A stretch of DNA of 64,000 bases from Paenibacillus phyllosphaerae (GCF_014192105.1 NZ_JACHXK010000001.1:682001-746000), one strand, 5' to 3'. Counted from the stretch's first letter, positions 8,589 to 18,753 are shown. Numbers and translations are program-made. Notes: generated by a model not told the origin, from the sequence alone.

Positions 8589-9962
8589 TTAATAGCTCAT
8601 TTCCAATATTTCTGACCAATCAAGTGCTAAGCGAACAATGTCTTCTTCTACTAGCTCAGAACCAGTTTGCACCTCAATAATTTCCATCTCTTGTATTGCA
8701 CGAATACTATGTTTAGCCTCAAGCGGAATCGAGATAACGTCGCCAGCTTTTAATAAAGATACTTTTCCATTCAACACCATCTCACCCAGACCTGAAATTA
8801 CAGTCCATACTTCATTTCGTTTATTATGATATTGGTAGCTTAAATTTCTACCTTCAGAAACACATATGCGCTTAGTAAGAACCTCTCGGCCATCCGGATA
8901 TTTTATATAATCAAGCACACGATATCGGCCCCAGCGTCTTTCTTCATACATAGGCCTTTGATCTTCGAGTTTCATCACTTCTTTGATTCGAGGACTGCTG
9001 TCTTTATCAGAGACTAAAATCCCGTCTGGACTAGCAGCTACAATTAAATTAGGCGAGCCAATTACAGTAATTGGTATATCAAGTTCATTTATTACATGTG
9101 TATTAAAACTGTCTTCTGTTACAATTCCTTTACCAACTAAAGGTTTTTTAATTTCTTCCGTTAATGTGTTCCATGTGCCCAGGTCCTTCCAGGAACCTTT
9201 GTAAGAAGTGACCACTACATGCTTTGCTTTTTCAACTACTGCATAATCAAAACTTATCTTTTCAATCCGATCATATTGTTTCAGTAGTTCATCATACTGA
9301 ATTGGTAGGCCGCGACTGATCAATTCATTGATCACATATTCAAGTCTGAAAGCAAAAACCCCGCAGTTCCAAAGCGCACGTTGTTCAATCAACTGTGTCG
9401 CCTTTTCCTCACGGGGCTTTTCAATAAAACATTCAACCTTACTATATTTCGTTCCATTTTCCATTACATTTTCGTCTGCAGGTACTATATACCCGAACTT
9501 CTCAGAAGGATGATCTGGGGTTACGCCGATCAGTCCAATTTCAGCTTCAGTATATTTAACAACTTCTTCAAGATCCTTTATCTTTGCAAAGAAGTGGTCT
9601 TCCACATATGGATCCACAGGAAGAACAAAAATAACTTCGTTTAAGCTAACACCTTTTACTGAATATAAGTAACCCGCTGCTAATGCAATGGCTGGAAACG
9701 TATCTCTTCTCTCTGGTTCCACAATAATTTCAATATCGTGCCCCAACTGACTTTGCAACATTTCCACCTGTGGTCTGCTAGTCGCTAGGATTGCAGAATC
9801 CTGCAATTTGGCGGACTCCAGTTGTTTCCAAACCCGTTGAACCATTGAATATGGTTGGCCATCTTGTTCATCGAGAACCTTTAGAAACTGTTTTGAGCGG
9901 ATATCGTTAGATAATGGCCATAACCTTTTACCCGAACCACCTGACAATAGAATTACCTTCAT
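8589..9962 (-). CDS. manC: Mannose-1-phosphate guanylyltransferase with C-terminal cupin (type II MPI) domain
   Basis: The 457-aa product has the nucleotidyltransferase signature GGSGKRLWPLS at residues 8-18, the FIEKP sugar-binding motif near 175, and a C-terminal cupin (about 345-440, ERRWGRYRVLDY onwards) as in bifunctional GMP/PMI enzymes. It makes GDP-mannose from mannose-1-P and may also interconvert Fru-6-P and Man-6-P. Its ATG overlaps the TAA of the upstream glycosyltransferase (TAATG), indicating translational coupling. With the upstream GT4 genes this points to mannose or a GDP-mannose-derived sugar in the polymer. Confidence 0.9.
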   Translation of the reverse strand: MKVILLSGGSGKRLWPLSNDIRSKQFLKVLDEQDGQPYSMVQRVWKQLESAKLQDSAILATSRPQVEMLQSQLGHDIEIIVEPERRDTFPAIALAAGYLYSVKGVSLNEVIFVLPVDPYVEDHFFAKIKDLEEVVKYTEAEIGLIGVTPDHPSEKFGYIVPADENVMENGTKYSKVECFIEKPREEKATQLIEQRALWNCGVFAFRLEYVINELISRGLPIQYDELLKQYDRIEKISFDYAVVEKAKHVVVTSYKGSWKDLGTWNTLTEEIKKPLVGKGIVTEDSFNTHVINELDIPITVIGSPNLIVAASPDGILVSDKDSSPRIKEVMKLEDQRPMYEERRWGRYRVLDYIKYPDGREVLTKRICVSEGRNLSYQYHNKRNEVWTVISGLGEMVLNGKVSLLKAGDVISIPLEAKHSIRAIQEMEIIEVQTGSELVEEDIVRLALDWSEILEMSY

Positions 9963-11104
9963 TACGCTTCCACTCCCATACTTATTGTCTTTGTATTTAT
10001 TTCAATTTTATCTATAAGTGTTTTAATATTGCTTTCAAGGTTTTTCATAAAGATTTGTTCATTAAATGTCTCAGCATGCTTACGAACAGAATTGCTATCC
10101 CAATTCCGTTCATTAAATGACGACAAAACGTTTGCTAATGAATTAGCATTTTGTTCCTTAAAGAATAGACCATTAAGTCCTTCTTTAATGGTATCTAGTG
10201 CACCACCTTCATAATATGCAATAACCGGTCTGCCACATGCATTAGCCTCCAAAGGAGTAATTCCAAAATCCTCAACACCAGGAAACAATAGAGCCTGACA
10301 TCTTTGCATATAATAAGTTACTTCTTCATCACTTCTTCTTCCAAGAAACTCAATTGAATTCCCAGCTAGACCTTCAAGTCGTTTCCTGTCTGGCCCTTCG
10401 CCTATGATAATAAGACGTTTATTAGTTCTGGTACATGCTTCAACCGCAATATCGATCTTTTTATAAGAAACTAGTCTTGAAACGATTAAGAAATAATCTT
10501 CTGGTGGATCATTTGCAATAGAGAATCTATCTACGTTAACAGGTGGGTAAATTATTGGAACATCTAAGTTATAAATGGTTCTAATTCTCTCTTTAACTAC
10601 AGTTGAATTTGCTATCAATTGATCTACATTTTTAGAATTTTTCTTATCCCAACTTCTTAGAGGATAAGTAAGTAATTTAGCTGTCTTCTTTACGAAATCT
10701 GGTACATTTACACCTTCCATATATCCTTCAAAATCCCAAGCAAAACGCATTGGAGTATGGCAGTAGCATAGGTGAACGCTACCCTTTCCTTTTTTCACAC
10801 CCTTTGCATATGCACTACTAGAACTTAGAACGAAATTATATTCCGTCAGGTCTATTGTTCTGAAGGCAAAAGGATATAACCAAAAGAAGAGCTTAAATCT
10901 TTTCATTATTCCAGGTATTTTCTGCATAAAAGTTGTATGTATAACTGCGTCTTTTAATTCCGGTAGCAGCTTATTTTCATCAACAATAGACGTATATATC
11001 GGAGCATCTGGAAAAAGCTTCCGGAATACACCTACGACTCGTTCAGCTCCGCCTGCTTGATTCAAATAATCATGCACAATAGCAACTTTAATACCATTAT
11101 TCAT
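9962..11104 (-). CDS. GT4 family glycosyltransferase
   Basis: The 380-aa protein is a two-Rossmann (GT-B) retaining glycosyltransferase. The N-terminal acceptor domain starts VAIVHDYLNQAGGAER; the donor domain carries LIIIGEGPDRKRL and the E-x7-E motif in GVEDFGITPLEANACG near residue 300. Overall resemblance is to WbaZ/WbdC-like mannosyltransferases, which fits the adjoining manC, but the donor is inferred. The start overlaps the preceding gene by four bases (ATGA), so the two are coupled. No membrane segment; peripheral at the inner membrane. Confidence 0.85.
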   Translation of the reverse strand: MNNGIKVAIVHDYLNQAGGAERVVGVFRKLFPDAPIYTSIVDENKLLPELKDAVIHTTFMQKIPGIMKRFKLFFWLYPFAFRTIDLTEYNFVLSSSSAYAKGVKKGKGSVHLCYCHTPMRFAWDFEGYMEGVNVPDFVKKTAKLLTYPLRSWDKKNSKNVDQLIANSTVVKERIRTIYNLDVPIIYPPVNVDRFSIANDPPEDYFLIVSRLVSYKKIDIAVEACTRTNKRLIIIGEGPDRKRLEGLAGNSIEFLGRRSDEEVTYYMQRCQALLFPGVEDFGITPLEANACGRPVIAYYEGGALDTIKEGLNGLFFKEQNANSLANVLSSFNERNWDSNSVRKHAETFNEQIFMKNLESNIKTLIDKIEINTKTISMGVEA

Positions 11105-12300
11105 TTGGCCACTTCCCTTGAATGCGCGGGATCAATACTTCTTGAAGCATCACCCTGCAATACATTTTGATAAATATTCTCAACCTTCTCAGCTGTTTGC
11201 TTAATTGAGAAATTTTGTTCAGCATTTAGTAATCCATTATCACTTAATCTCTTCATTAATTGAGGATCATTAAACAACTGACTCATTAAATGAGATAACT
11301 TTATATATTCTGATACTGGGTACATCATTCCGTTTATTCCATTTCGAATTATTTCCGGAACGCCCCCTGCTTCAGTCCCAATAACCGGTGTCCCTTGTGA
11401 CATCGCTTCTATAACTACTCTCCCAAAGGGCTCATTATCTGAGCACAATAACAAAATGTCTGAGGCACAACAAATTTCTAAAACATCCTCTCTAAACCCT
11501 GCAAAAATGACCCGATCTTCAATCCCTAATTCATATACAAGGGATTTTAATGTTTCAAAATATAATTCATTCTCTTTCCTAAATTTCGCTATTCCAACTA
11601 TCCAGAGGAACACTTCTGTTCCATCCTGGATTAATTTTGCAGTAGCACGAATCGCATCCTCTTGTCTTTTCCATGGCGCGATTTGACCAATGATTGTAGC
11701 TACTTTTGCATTTTGGGGAGTACGCAGTTCTTCTCTAATTTTTTTACGGTAGTCTTGTTTTTCTTGATCACCTATATATGTTAATTCCACTCCGTTATGA
11801 ACTAAATATGATCTAGCTTTCAATGAGGAATCGCTGAAATTCTCGAGAACAGATTTTGAAATCCCTATAAAACCTTCCGCGGTAATCCTACCAAGTAGTT
11901 TAACCGCTCTTCCTACAAGGCCTTTTGGCGGAATATCTCTCATATGCCAGATAATAGGTGTTTTGTGATACCATTTAAATAATCCAGCCATTATACCTGC
12001 TCTTATTGAGTTTGCATGTATAAGATCAATTGGTTCCTTTTTCAATATCGAAGCCAATTTCCAGCCCGCAGCAAGCATACCGATCATATCTTTGATCAGT
12101 AAAAAGGGATTCTTTCGAAGGCGTGCTCTATAGCTTGGCGTAGGCATCACTCTTATACCTATTGACTGCGCTCGTTCAAGAACTTCTCCTTCTGGGGCAA
12201 AAATAATCGGCTCTGCTTTACTAAAGTGTTTTGCTGTTAGTAACATACTTATTTCAGCACCACTTACTGCGCTCGTATGGTTATAAAATGCAATCCTCAT
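11101..12300 (-). CDS. GT4 family glycosyltransferase
   Basis: The 399-aa GT-B enzyme has a glycine-rich acceptor loop near the N-terminus (NHTSAVSGAEISML), the donor-binding segment ATIIGQIAPWKRQEDAI near 200 and E-x7-E in NEPFGRVVIEAMSQGTP near 300. It presumably adds one sugar to the undecaprenyl-linked repeat unit; donor and acceptor cannot be named. It follows a strong hairpin after the Wzx gene and begins a block GT4-GT4-manC-ugd. Confidence 0.85.
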   Translation of the reverse strand: MRIAFYNHTSAVSGAEISMLLTAKHFSKAEPIIFAPEGEVLERAQSIGIRVMPTPSYRARLRKNPFLLIKDMIGMLAAGWKLASILKKEPIDLIHANSIRAGIMAGLFKWYHKTPIIWHMRDIPPKGLVGRAVKLLGRITAEGFIGISKSVLENFSDSSLKARSYLVHNGVELTYIGDQEKQDYRKKIREELRTPQNAKVATIIGQIAPWKRQEDAIRATAKLIQDGTEVFLWIVGIAKFRKENELYFETLKSLVYELGIEDRVIFAGFREDVLEICCASDILLLCSDNEPFGRVVIEAMSQGTPVIGTEAGGVPEIIRNGINGMMYPVSEYIKLSHLMSQLFNDPQLMKRLSDNGLLNAEQNFSIKQTAEKVENIYQNVLQGDASRSIDPAHSREVAK

Positions 12301-12328
12301 ATTTTAGCCCTTTCTACTTGCTTTTCTA

Positions 12329-12369
12329 AAACAAAAGAGATCAGCAGTTATTGCTGATCTCTTTTGTTT
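12329..12369 (-). terminator. Strong intra-operon hairpin after the flippase gene
   Basis: An 18-base perfect stem (AAACAAAAGAGATCAGCA at 12329-12346, complement at 12352-12369) with a five-base loop begins at the flippase stop codon. Its minus-strand descending arm is T-rich (CTCTTTTGTTTTAG). Being inside the EPS operon it must be partly read through, or antiterminated, for the downstream manC/ugd block to be expressed. Confidence 0.75.
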
Positions 12370-13831
12370 ATAACCCTTGTTCTCTAATTTTAATTTTTGT
12401 TTTAAATGGCGCCTTTGAAGCTAATTTATTAATTAACCACATATAATTATCTCTATTTAAGTAGTACGAACTAATCGAGTATATTATGATACCTTCGATA
12501 ATCAGAATTATCATTAGCAAACTACCTGGTAAAACAGTAATAACTTTTTTAGTTGCCAGTAAACAAAGCAACATAATCAAGGATGGTAGTAATGCTTTTA
12601 TGAACATTTGTGCCAATTCTTTAACTTTCATTTTTAGTAGTTTCGAGACCCAAAGGAGCTTAAAGGAATCAAACACGATACATTTGATTAAAACTCCTAC
12701 TGCGATTCCAATTATGCCATAACGCCAACTTAAGAGAAAAATAATTACTGCTCCAATAAACGATGCCATATTGATTTTCATATCTATGTCTGGCTTCCCT
12801 AAACCGTTAAATACAGATCCCCCAACCGTCACTACTGAAGTGATTGCACCTACAAACAAAAGGATTGACAGAACGGGTACTGCCTCAGACCACTTATCTC
12901 CGTAAAGTAAATTCACGAACTCGTTGGAGATTGCCATAAGTCCAAAACATATGGGGAATGTAACCATAGCAACCTTTGTAATCATGTTTGTGTAGATTTT
13001 TTTAATACTAATTAAATTCCCTTCTTGCTTAGATATTAGCGGGAATGCCACTCTGTTAATAGCTCCGCCTATATAAATACGCGCAATCATACTCCATTGA
13101 TATGCCATCGTATATATACCAAGCTCCCTACTGCCAAGAAATCTCCCGATTAGCAAATAGTCCAAATTATTATTTGAATAAATGAATACCTGGGAACCTA
13201 GAATTTTAGTTCCATAAGGTAGTATCTTTCTTACATTTTTAAACTGTGGTAGGCCCACTGATCCCTTATGAGTTAGAAACACTAGTGCCGCCGATTGAAT
13301 AATCGGTTTAATTAGTAACCGTGAAGTGATAGCAAACGTCTCGTGATGATACAATGCTGCTCCTATCGCAACACTGGAAGCGATAAGTTCCGCAATAAAA
13401 TCGATAATAGTTAGTTTTTTGAAGTGTCCATCCCTTGTAAACAAAGCTCTACCTGTAATACCAAATGAACCAAAGAATAGGCCAACAGCAGTAATTATTA
13501 AGATAGGTTGAAGCCTTTCGTCATTGTAGAAATTACAAATAAGGGGTGAGCATATAATAAGTAATGTTGCTATTAACGTAGAAATTATGATATTTAGCCA
13601 AAACGACGTAACAACTTCTTCCTTACTACATTCTTGATCATATATGATATACGAACTTACCCCTGCTCCTTGAAAAATCAACAATAGGCCCAATAAGACT
13701 GTAGCCATACCTAGGAGACCGAATATTTCTGGATATAATAATCGAGCTAAAACTACATTAGTAACTAACGCGATCATTTGCATTCCTACGCCATTTAAGA
13801 AAGACCACTTCGCATTATTAACGGTTGACAT
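12368..13831 (-). CDS. Wzx-type polysaccharide flippase (MOP/MATE superfamily)
   Basis: The 487-aa protein is almost wholly hydrophobic with about 12-14 predicted helices and the N-terminal pattern SFLNGVGMQMIALVTNVVLARLL typical of the Polysacc_synt_3 (TuaB/WcaK-like) flippases that move undecaprenyl-PP-linked repeat units across the membrane. It overlaps the upstream glycosyltransferase by 14 bases. Together with the Wzy polymerase and Wzz/BY-kinase pair it defines a Wzx/Wzy-dependent EPS pathway. Confidence 0.88.
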   Translation of the reverse strand: MSTVNNAKWSFLNGVGMQMIALVTNVVLARLLYPEIFGLLGMATVLLGLLLIFQGAGVSSYIIYDQECSKEEVVTSFWLNIIISTLIATLLIICSPLICNFYNDERLQPILIITAVGLFFGSFGITGRALFTRDGHFKKLTIIDFIAELIASSVAIGAALYHHETFAITSRLLIKPIIQSAALVFLTHKGSVGLPQFKNVRKILPYGTKILGSQVFIYSNNNLDYLLIGRFLGSRELGIYTMAYQWSMIARIYIGGAINRVAFPLISKQEGNLISIKKIYTNMITKVAMVTFPICFGLMAISNEFVNLLYGDKWSEAVPVLSILLFVGAITSVVTVGGSVFNGLGKPDIDMKINMASFIGAVIIFLLSWRYGIIGIAVGVLIKCIVFDSFKLLWVSKLLKMKVKELAQMFIKALLPSLIMLLCLLATKKVITVLPGSLLMIILIIEGIIIYSISSYYLNRDNYMWLINKLASKAPFKTKIKIREQGL

Positions 13832-14984
13832 GGTTACTTTCCTTCAAGACAAGATCATAAATCTCAAGCTGTCTCTTAATAAGATTTTCTTCTGAAAAAC
13901 TGTTACTGTGTTCCAAACATATTTCTCGGAGCGTTTCTTTTTTATTTTCATCCAAGTGGTAGTATTCGTATAGTGCCTTTTGTATAGCTTCTGGTTGACC
14001 AACATCAACTAAATAGCTTTTATCAAGTATTACCTCAGGTATCCCCCCGATATTACTAGCGATAACTGGTGTACCGACCTCATATGACTCAATAATTACT
14101 CTACCAAATGGCTCATTCCACTTAGAAGGAACAACCGTAATGTCTACATCTGCCATAGCAATTTGTACTTCTAGTTCCTTTTTCTTTCCAGCAAATATTA
14201 TCCGTTTATCACCTATGGCTTCCTTAATCAACTGCTCACCAAATGGCCCTTCTCCGTAAATCCGAAGTTCCTTTACGATGGTATCCGGTAACCCCTTAAT
14301 AGCCTCGATTAAAAATGATACTCCTTTATCCTCCGCAAGCCTTCCAAAGTATCCGACTATAAGCGGTTCGCCATGTCTAACCTTATTTTTCGGAGTTGCG
14401 ATTCCCTTAATTGCATTTGGAACAACATACTTCGCTGAATTTGTAAACATTTTGCTTGCCAGATGTTCATCAAGTGTATACTGTGACAATCCAATAACGG
14501 CATTTACATATTTAGTGAAATATATTGCAGGAAGTCTATAATATCGCGGATACAGCAAAGAGTAATCACGAAGTGTGTGTACGATTGGAATTTTCAAATC
14601 ATGCGCTGCCTTCCAGACTGCAAGACTGAAACCAGCGATCTTTTGTGTATGTATTAATGTAGGATTTATTCTTTCAAGCTCATTTCTAATTTGCTTATAA
14701 TAATAATTTGCGTAGATATCCTGGACATGCCATCTCCGAATATTAAAGTTACTTTGTTTATCTTTATCCCCATACCAGAAGATATTCTTAGCTGGTAATC
14801 TCACAATTGACACCTCGTTTTGGGTTTCTCTTACGATAGCGTCTCTTTGATCACCAACGGTCAGGACATTAACTTTTAAGTGCTTAGACATACACTCAGC
14901 CAATATCTTTGTAGAAATCTCAGCCCCACCAAGGATATGAGGTGGATATAAACTATGACCTATTACAATATTATGCATATTCAT
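13818..14984 (-). CDS. GT4 family glycosyltransferase
   Basis: The 388-aa GT-B enzyme begins with the activating-loop sequence YPPHILGGAEIST, has a donor-site loop PLIVGYFGRLAEDKG near 205 and E-x7-E in NEPFGRVIIESYEVGTP near 300. Both ends overlap neighbours (14 bases each), so it is translated in a tightly coupled Wzy-GT-Wzx block. The sugar transferred is unknown. Confidence 0.85.
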   Translation of the reverse strand: MNMHNIVIGHSLYPPHILGGAEISTKILAECMSKHLKVNVLTVGDQRDAIVRETQNEVSIVRLPAKNIFWYGDKDKQSNFNIRRWHVQDIYANYYYKQIRNELERINPTLIHTQKIAGFSLAVWKAAHDLKIPIVHTLRDYSLLYPRYYRLPAIYFTKYVNAVIGLSQYTLDEHLASKMFTNSAKYVVPNAIKGIATPKNKVRHGEPLIVGYFGRLAEDKGVSFLIEAIKGLPDTIVKELRIYGEGPFGEQLIKEAIGDKRIIFAGKKKELEVQIAMADVDITVVPSKWNEPFGRVIIESYEVGTPVIASNIGGIPEVILDKSYLVDVGQPEAIQKALYEYYHLDENKKETLREICLEHSNSFSEENLIKRQLEIYDLVLKESNHVNR

Positions 14985-16263
14985 GTCCTTCCTTATTGTA
15001 GAGCTTGTTTTTCTTTAGAGCCATTGTATTTACAAAGCGACCATTTTCATTACTAATAAAACCAAGAGCTAAGAATACCCAAAAATGATATAAATACATG
15101 TATGGAGTTTGGATAGCAAAGGTTACCAACAGAACAATTACTACTGTATATAGTGTTAAATTACTTTTTGATCTTATCAGGCTTATAATAACCATGGACA
15201 AGATAGCAATGAGCCCAAATATGCCCTGCTCAGCTGCTATAGCTAAGAATAAACTATCTGTTCCTGTCTTCTCCTGAAGAGCAAAAACATAATCTGGCAT
15301 ATATTTCTGATAAGCCGGCCCCATGGCATTAAGACCATAACCAGTCAGGGGATGGTTCAAGAAAATTAACACTGCTGCAACAATTGAGCCTGCACGAACT
15401 AGAAAAGACTTGTCAGTCTGTAGTGACTGGACCCTTGTTAAATCAATATATCCGTTGATAAAAACAATACAAACTACAATAATAGCCAAATAAGTGATCC
15501 ACAACTTTTTCCTATCAGTCACAAAGCTTAATAGTAACCGTCTCCACTCAGAACTTGTCGCTAAAAGTAATATGAAAATAATTGGCAATGATGTAAGCAA
15601 AGATAAAGAACCAGATGTTAGCAATCCGACAAATAATATAACAAGCCTTAATAATCTTAGATGTGAAATGTTACCATTAGATTCTTTAATATTTAAAGCA
15701 GCAATTAGAACTGCTGCTAATAATAGAGCTGAGAATTGAGAGGGCTCAGCAGTAAATCCAAATGCTCTAGTACCTATACTAAAATAATCCCCTACATTGC
15801 TAGCATAACTTGAGAAAGCCTGGTTATTTTGAAGCAATGTTGTATAGGGTAACGAGAATTTAAAACCATAATACTGGTAGATTCCGTATAGAGAAGACAA
15901 TATTCCACCACTTAAATAACCACTTATGGTCGAGGAGATAATTATCTTCCTATCAATCTGACTTAGAACAATCGTAAAGAATACTGTTAGCGTGCTAATA
16001 TACGCGATAATTCCCCTCACAGATGCTGAGATATTATCAGAAGCAAAAATTGATAGAGATAAACAAATAGCCCACATTAAGTAGACATAGATCAATGTAT
16101 TATCTCTTCTTAATGTGGTTCTATTAACAACAAATTGAAGAATAAATATAATACTATAGAACAGTAATGCCAGTTGAATCCCTGTTTGTTCACCGATTGT
16201 AAAAACCGCAAAGGAAGGAAGCCATAATGATATTCCTGCCAAGATATAAAGCCACTTGAACAT
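14971..16263 (-). CDS. Wzy-like O-antigen/EPS polymerase
   Basis: This 430-aa membrane protein has roughly 11-12 hydrophobic segments and a large extracytoplasmic loop near residues 300-350 containing HPLTGYGLNAMG, which matches the Wzy_C/O-antigen ligase pattern. It would polymerise flipped repeat units on the outer face of the membrane. Position between two glycosyltransferases and next to Wzx supports polymerase over ligase. Sequence conservation in this family is low, so the call rests on topology, the loop motif and context. Confidence 0.8.
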   Translation of the reverse strand: MFKWLYILAGISLWLPSFAVFTIGEQTGIQLALLFYSIIFILQFVVNRTTLRRDNTLIYVYLMWAICLSLSIFASDNISASVRGIIAYISTLTVFFTIVLSQIDRKIIISSTISGYLSGGILSSLYGIYQYYGFKFSLPYTTLLQNNQAFSSYASNVGDYFSIGTRAFGFTAEPSQFSALLLAAVLIAALNIKESNGNISHLRLLRLVILFVGLLTSGSLSLLTSLPIIFILLLATSSEWRRLLLSFVTDRKKLWITYLAIIVVCIVFINGYIDLTRVQSLQTDKSFLVRAGSIVAAVLIFLNHPLTGYGLNAMGPAYQKYMPDYVFALQEKTGTDSLFLAIAAEQGIFGLIAILSMVIISLIRSKSNLTLYTVVIVLLVTFAIQTPYMYLYHFWVFLALGFISNENGRFVNTMALKKNKLYNKEGHEYA

Positions 16264-16284
16264 CGCTACTGTTCCTTTCCTCAG

Positions 16285-17466
16285 TTAAATAGCCTTACTA
16301 TACATTGATTTCCCTTCATACAATCCAATTGTTTTGACCGATATTTGTTCCCATGAATACTTTGTGCGTGCTAGATAGCTTGCATTCTGACCCATTTGGT
16401 TAAGATCTGCTTTTGTCAAAGCAAATAGCAATATTTTAGATAATTCGTCTGATGAACCTGTTTCGAATAATAACCCCGTTTCTCCTTCATCCACTACATC
16501 AACAAAGCCACCAACTCTTGAACAAATAACCGGTTTCCCAAATGCGTAGGCCATCTGGACAACGCCGCTTTGATATATATTACGATATGGCAATACCACT
16601 ACATCAGAGATGGAAAAATAAGCTGCAATGTTTTCCATAGGGATATACTTGATATGTCGTATAACCTTCTCTTCAAGGGAGTATTTATTTATCATTTCTT
16701 CATATTCATTAAAATTGTCACAACTTCCAGCAATCACAAGCACCCAATCCTCATATTCACCTTTCATATTGTTAAGTGCATCTAGTAGAATATCTAGACC
16801 TTTGTAAGGACGAATAACACCGAAAAACAGCAATACTTTTTTACCTTTTATTACTTCCTTAGGGATAACATGATGCTCCGTTTGATTCATATTCTCAAAC
16901 ATATAATTTCCATGAGGAATAACAGTAAACTTATCCAAGTTCGTGATATTGATGTTCTCTTTCACTTGACTTATATTAGATTCTGAATGAACGATAACAT
17001 GATCTACCTTGTTATAAAGGTGTTCATATTTAAACCGATCACTTTCAGTAGGTTCATGTGGTAATACATTGTGAGCGGTAAGAATTACTTTTATACCGAT
17101 AATTTTTAGGATACTTATAAAAACTCTATCTATAGTAGGTGAAGAAATCCATTGCATATGAACCTGTTTTGACTGACTCAATATTAAATAGAGAACGATA
17201 CGCATCAATGTGAGCACATACAATGCTCCATTTAACATTCTGCTGTACTTCTTAAATTTCTTATTCCATCTAAGGTTAACAAACCAGTTTTTTACTTGAA
17301 AGTTGATATTACTATCATTTTCAAATTCATAATCTCTATTAGTAATTAGGACGGTGTTATAATTATGGGCCTTGATTGATGCTGCAAGTTTATAAGTATA
17401 GTGGCAAATACCGCCTTTACCAGCTGGTTCAATAATAACAACCTTTTGCTTAACTTCGCTCTCCAT
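16285..17466 (-). CDS. GT4-like glycosyltransferase with atypical E-x7-E
   Basis: The 393-aa protein has the GT-B layout: N-terminal IIEPAGKGGICHYTYKL, donor domain starting VLLFFGVIRPYKGLDILLDAL near 210 and a C-terminal PYRNIYQSGVVQMAYAFGKPV. In the last segment the two glutamates of the usual E-x7-E are absent, which is also seen in some inverting or diverged GT4 subgroups. It opens the GT-Wzy-GT-Wzx block just after an intra-operon hairpin. Substrates unknown. Confidence 0.8.
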   Translation of the reverse strand: MESEVKQKVVIIEPAGKGGICHYTYKLAASIKAHNYNTVLITNRDYEFENDSNINFQVKNWFVNLRWNKKFKKYSRMLNGALYVLTLMRIVLYLILSQSKQVHMQWISSPTIDRVFISILKIIGIKVILTAHNVLPHEPTESDRFKYEHLYNKVDHVIVHSESNISQVKENINITNLDKFTVIPHGNYMFENMNQTEHHVIPKEVIKGKKVLLFFGVIRPYKGLDILLDALNNMKGEYEDWVLVIAGSCDNFNEYEEMINKYSLEEKVIRHIKYIPMENIAAYFSISDVVVLPYRNIYQSGVVQMAYAFGKPVICSRVGGFVDVVDEGETGLLFETGSSDELSKILLFALTKADLNQMGQNASYLARTKYSWEQISVKTIGLYEGKSMYSKAI

Positions 17467-17521
17467 CGAATCTACTCCTATATATCTGTATTATATCTCT
17501 AATATTTCCATACAGATTAGA

Positions 17522-17563
17522 TTAAAAATACAAGCTATTTAACGAAACAGCTTGCATTTTTAA
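17522..17563 (-). terminator. Intra-operon terminator-like hairpin after the nucleotidyltransferase gene
   Basis: A 15-base stem with one mismatch (17522-17536 against 17549-17563) directly follows the stop at 17571. Both arms end in A/T tracts, so it can act in either direction. Confidence 0.7.
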
Positions 17564-17570
17564 TCTATTC

Positions 17571-18737
17571 TTAGGTTGTTAATTGTTCTTTTACTCTTCT
17601 CCAAAACCAGAGGAAGGGCCTTAGAGGGTAATAAAGAAAATGTAAAGTTCTTGGCAAATACAATGTATTTGCATCATAAGAATTTGGGAGTAGTCTCTCT
17701 CGTACATACTCCCATTTTTGTTTGCTCGTTTTAATAGCAAATAGATATCGCTGGTACTCTCTAACCAAATCCCTATCCTCAGAATCGACTGACACATCAC
17801 TAGTTCCGATAATAAACAACATGGCTCGTTCTGCTAATACAGCTGATTTTCTTGCATCCAACAAGTACTCCATTTCCAAAGGTACTTCTGTCTTAAAGAG
17901 ACTATGGAGCAAAATCAATGTTTGACCCGCAATAGCTTGCTGTCCATTCTTTATAAAACCATCGCTCACTGATCTCCAATTAATATTCTTAACTGATAAT
18001 AGATAATGAATATCAAGTAACCAACGAAGACGAAACCATCCGTGCCTAGCCCCATGCATTATTAAATAAGAAAACAAATCTTCGTTACTCAAAAGAAATA
18101 TATCTGATCCAGTTAAATTACTTTTTTGTCTTCGTAGCCATAAGTCTTCAAAACTCGGCTCACAACCCATCTCTGGATTCATTCTCCAATGGATTTCAAT
18201 CTGAACCTGTTTCTTGGGATTAAAGTACGACAGATGGTGCCTTCTTCTTTTCCAGTCACCTAAGATATCAGGAACAAATTTCTTCTTAGGTATGTATCCA
18301 TCTTGCATAAGTATTTCATTTACCTGCTCAAAATTCTCTACTGGCACGAGTATATCCAAGTCTTTAGATGTTCTACGAGATACATCACCAAACAACGTTT
18401 GAGCTAGCGGAGGTCCCTTCAGTATTAGTGATCTAATTGAATTCTCAGCGAATAACTTATTCACCCGATCCATTTCTCCGGTTAACGCAAACATCTTGAA
18501 TGTGTTTCTACTGTACTCTTCCTTTAATTCAGCAATTACGAAATTAGGAAGCTCCCTCTCTCCTATTGACTGAATATCCCCATACACAACCGGATACAAT
18601 CGATGATGTCTAACTAAACGAACAAATAGTTCCCAGTTCATTTCAGAGTTAAATTTATTTTCTTTTGAATGAGCAATTAGCGAAAGTAAAAACTTGAACT
18701 CATCGGAAAGCTTATCTTTCTCCAGTTTATACCTCAT
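17571..18737 (-). CDS. Nucleotidyltransferase-family protein (NTP_transf_5-like)
   Basis: The 388-aa soluble protein has the polymerase-beta-fold signature ILKGPPLAQTLFGDVS followed by RRTSKDLDILV (residues ~95-130), the G-D-x-S-x-R-x-x-x-D-x-D-L pattern of the uncharacterised nucleotidyltransferase family PF14907. The rest is helical with a pair of His residues in SYLIMHGARHGWFRL. Members recur in EPS clusters and in some lasso-peptide clusters, but the substrate is not known. It could nucleotidylate a sugar, lipid or protein of the export machinery. It is 16 bases downstream of nothing but the sugar transferase's own upstream partner block and is co-directional with it. Confidence 0.65.
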   Translation of the reverse strand: MRYKLEKDKLSDEFKFLLSLIAHSKENKFNSEMNWELFVRLVRHHRLYPVVYGDIQSIGERELPNFVIAELKEEYSRNTFKMFALTGEMDRVNKLFAENSIRSLILKGPPLAQTLFGDVSRRTSKDLDILVPVENFEQVNEILMQDGYIPKKKFVPDILGDWKRRRHHLSYFNPKKQVQIEIHWRMNPEMGCEPSFEDLWLRRQKSNLTGSDIFLLSNEDLFSYLIMHGARHGWFRLRWLLDIHYLLSVKNINWRSVSDGFIKNGQQAIAGQTLILLHSLFKTEVPLEMEYLLDARKSAVLAERAMLFIIGTSDVSVDSEDRDLVREYQRYLFAIKTSKQKWEYVRERLLPNSYDANTLYLPRTLHFLYYPLRPFLWFWRRVKEQLTT

Positions 18738-18753
18738 TTATCATACCTCAATA

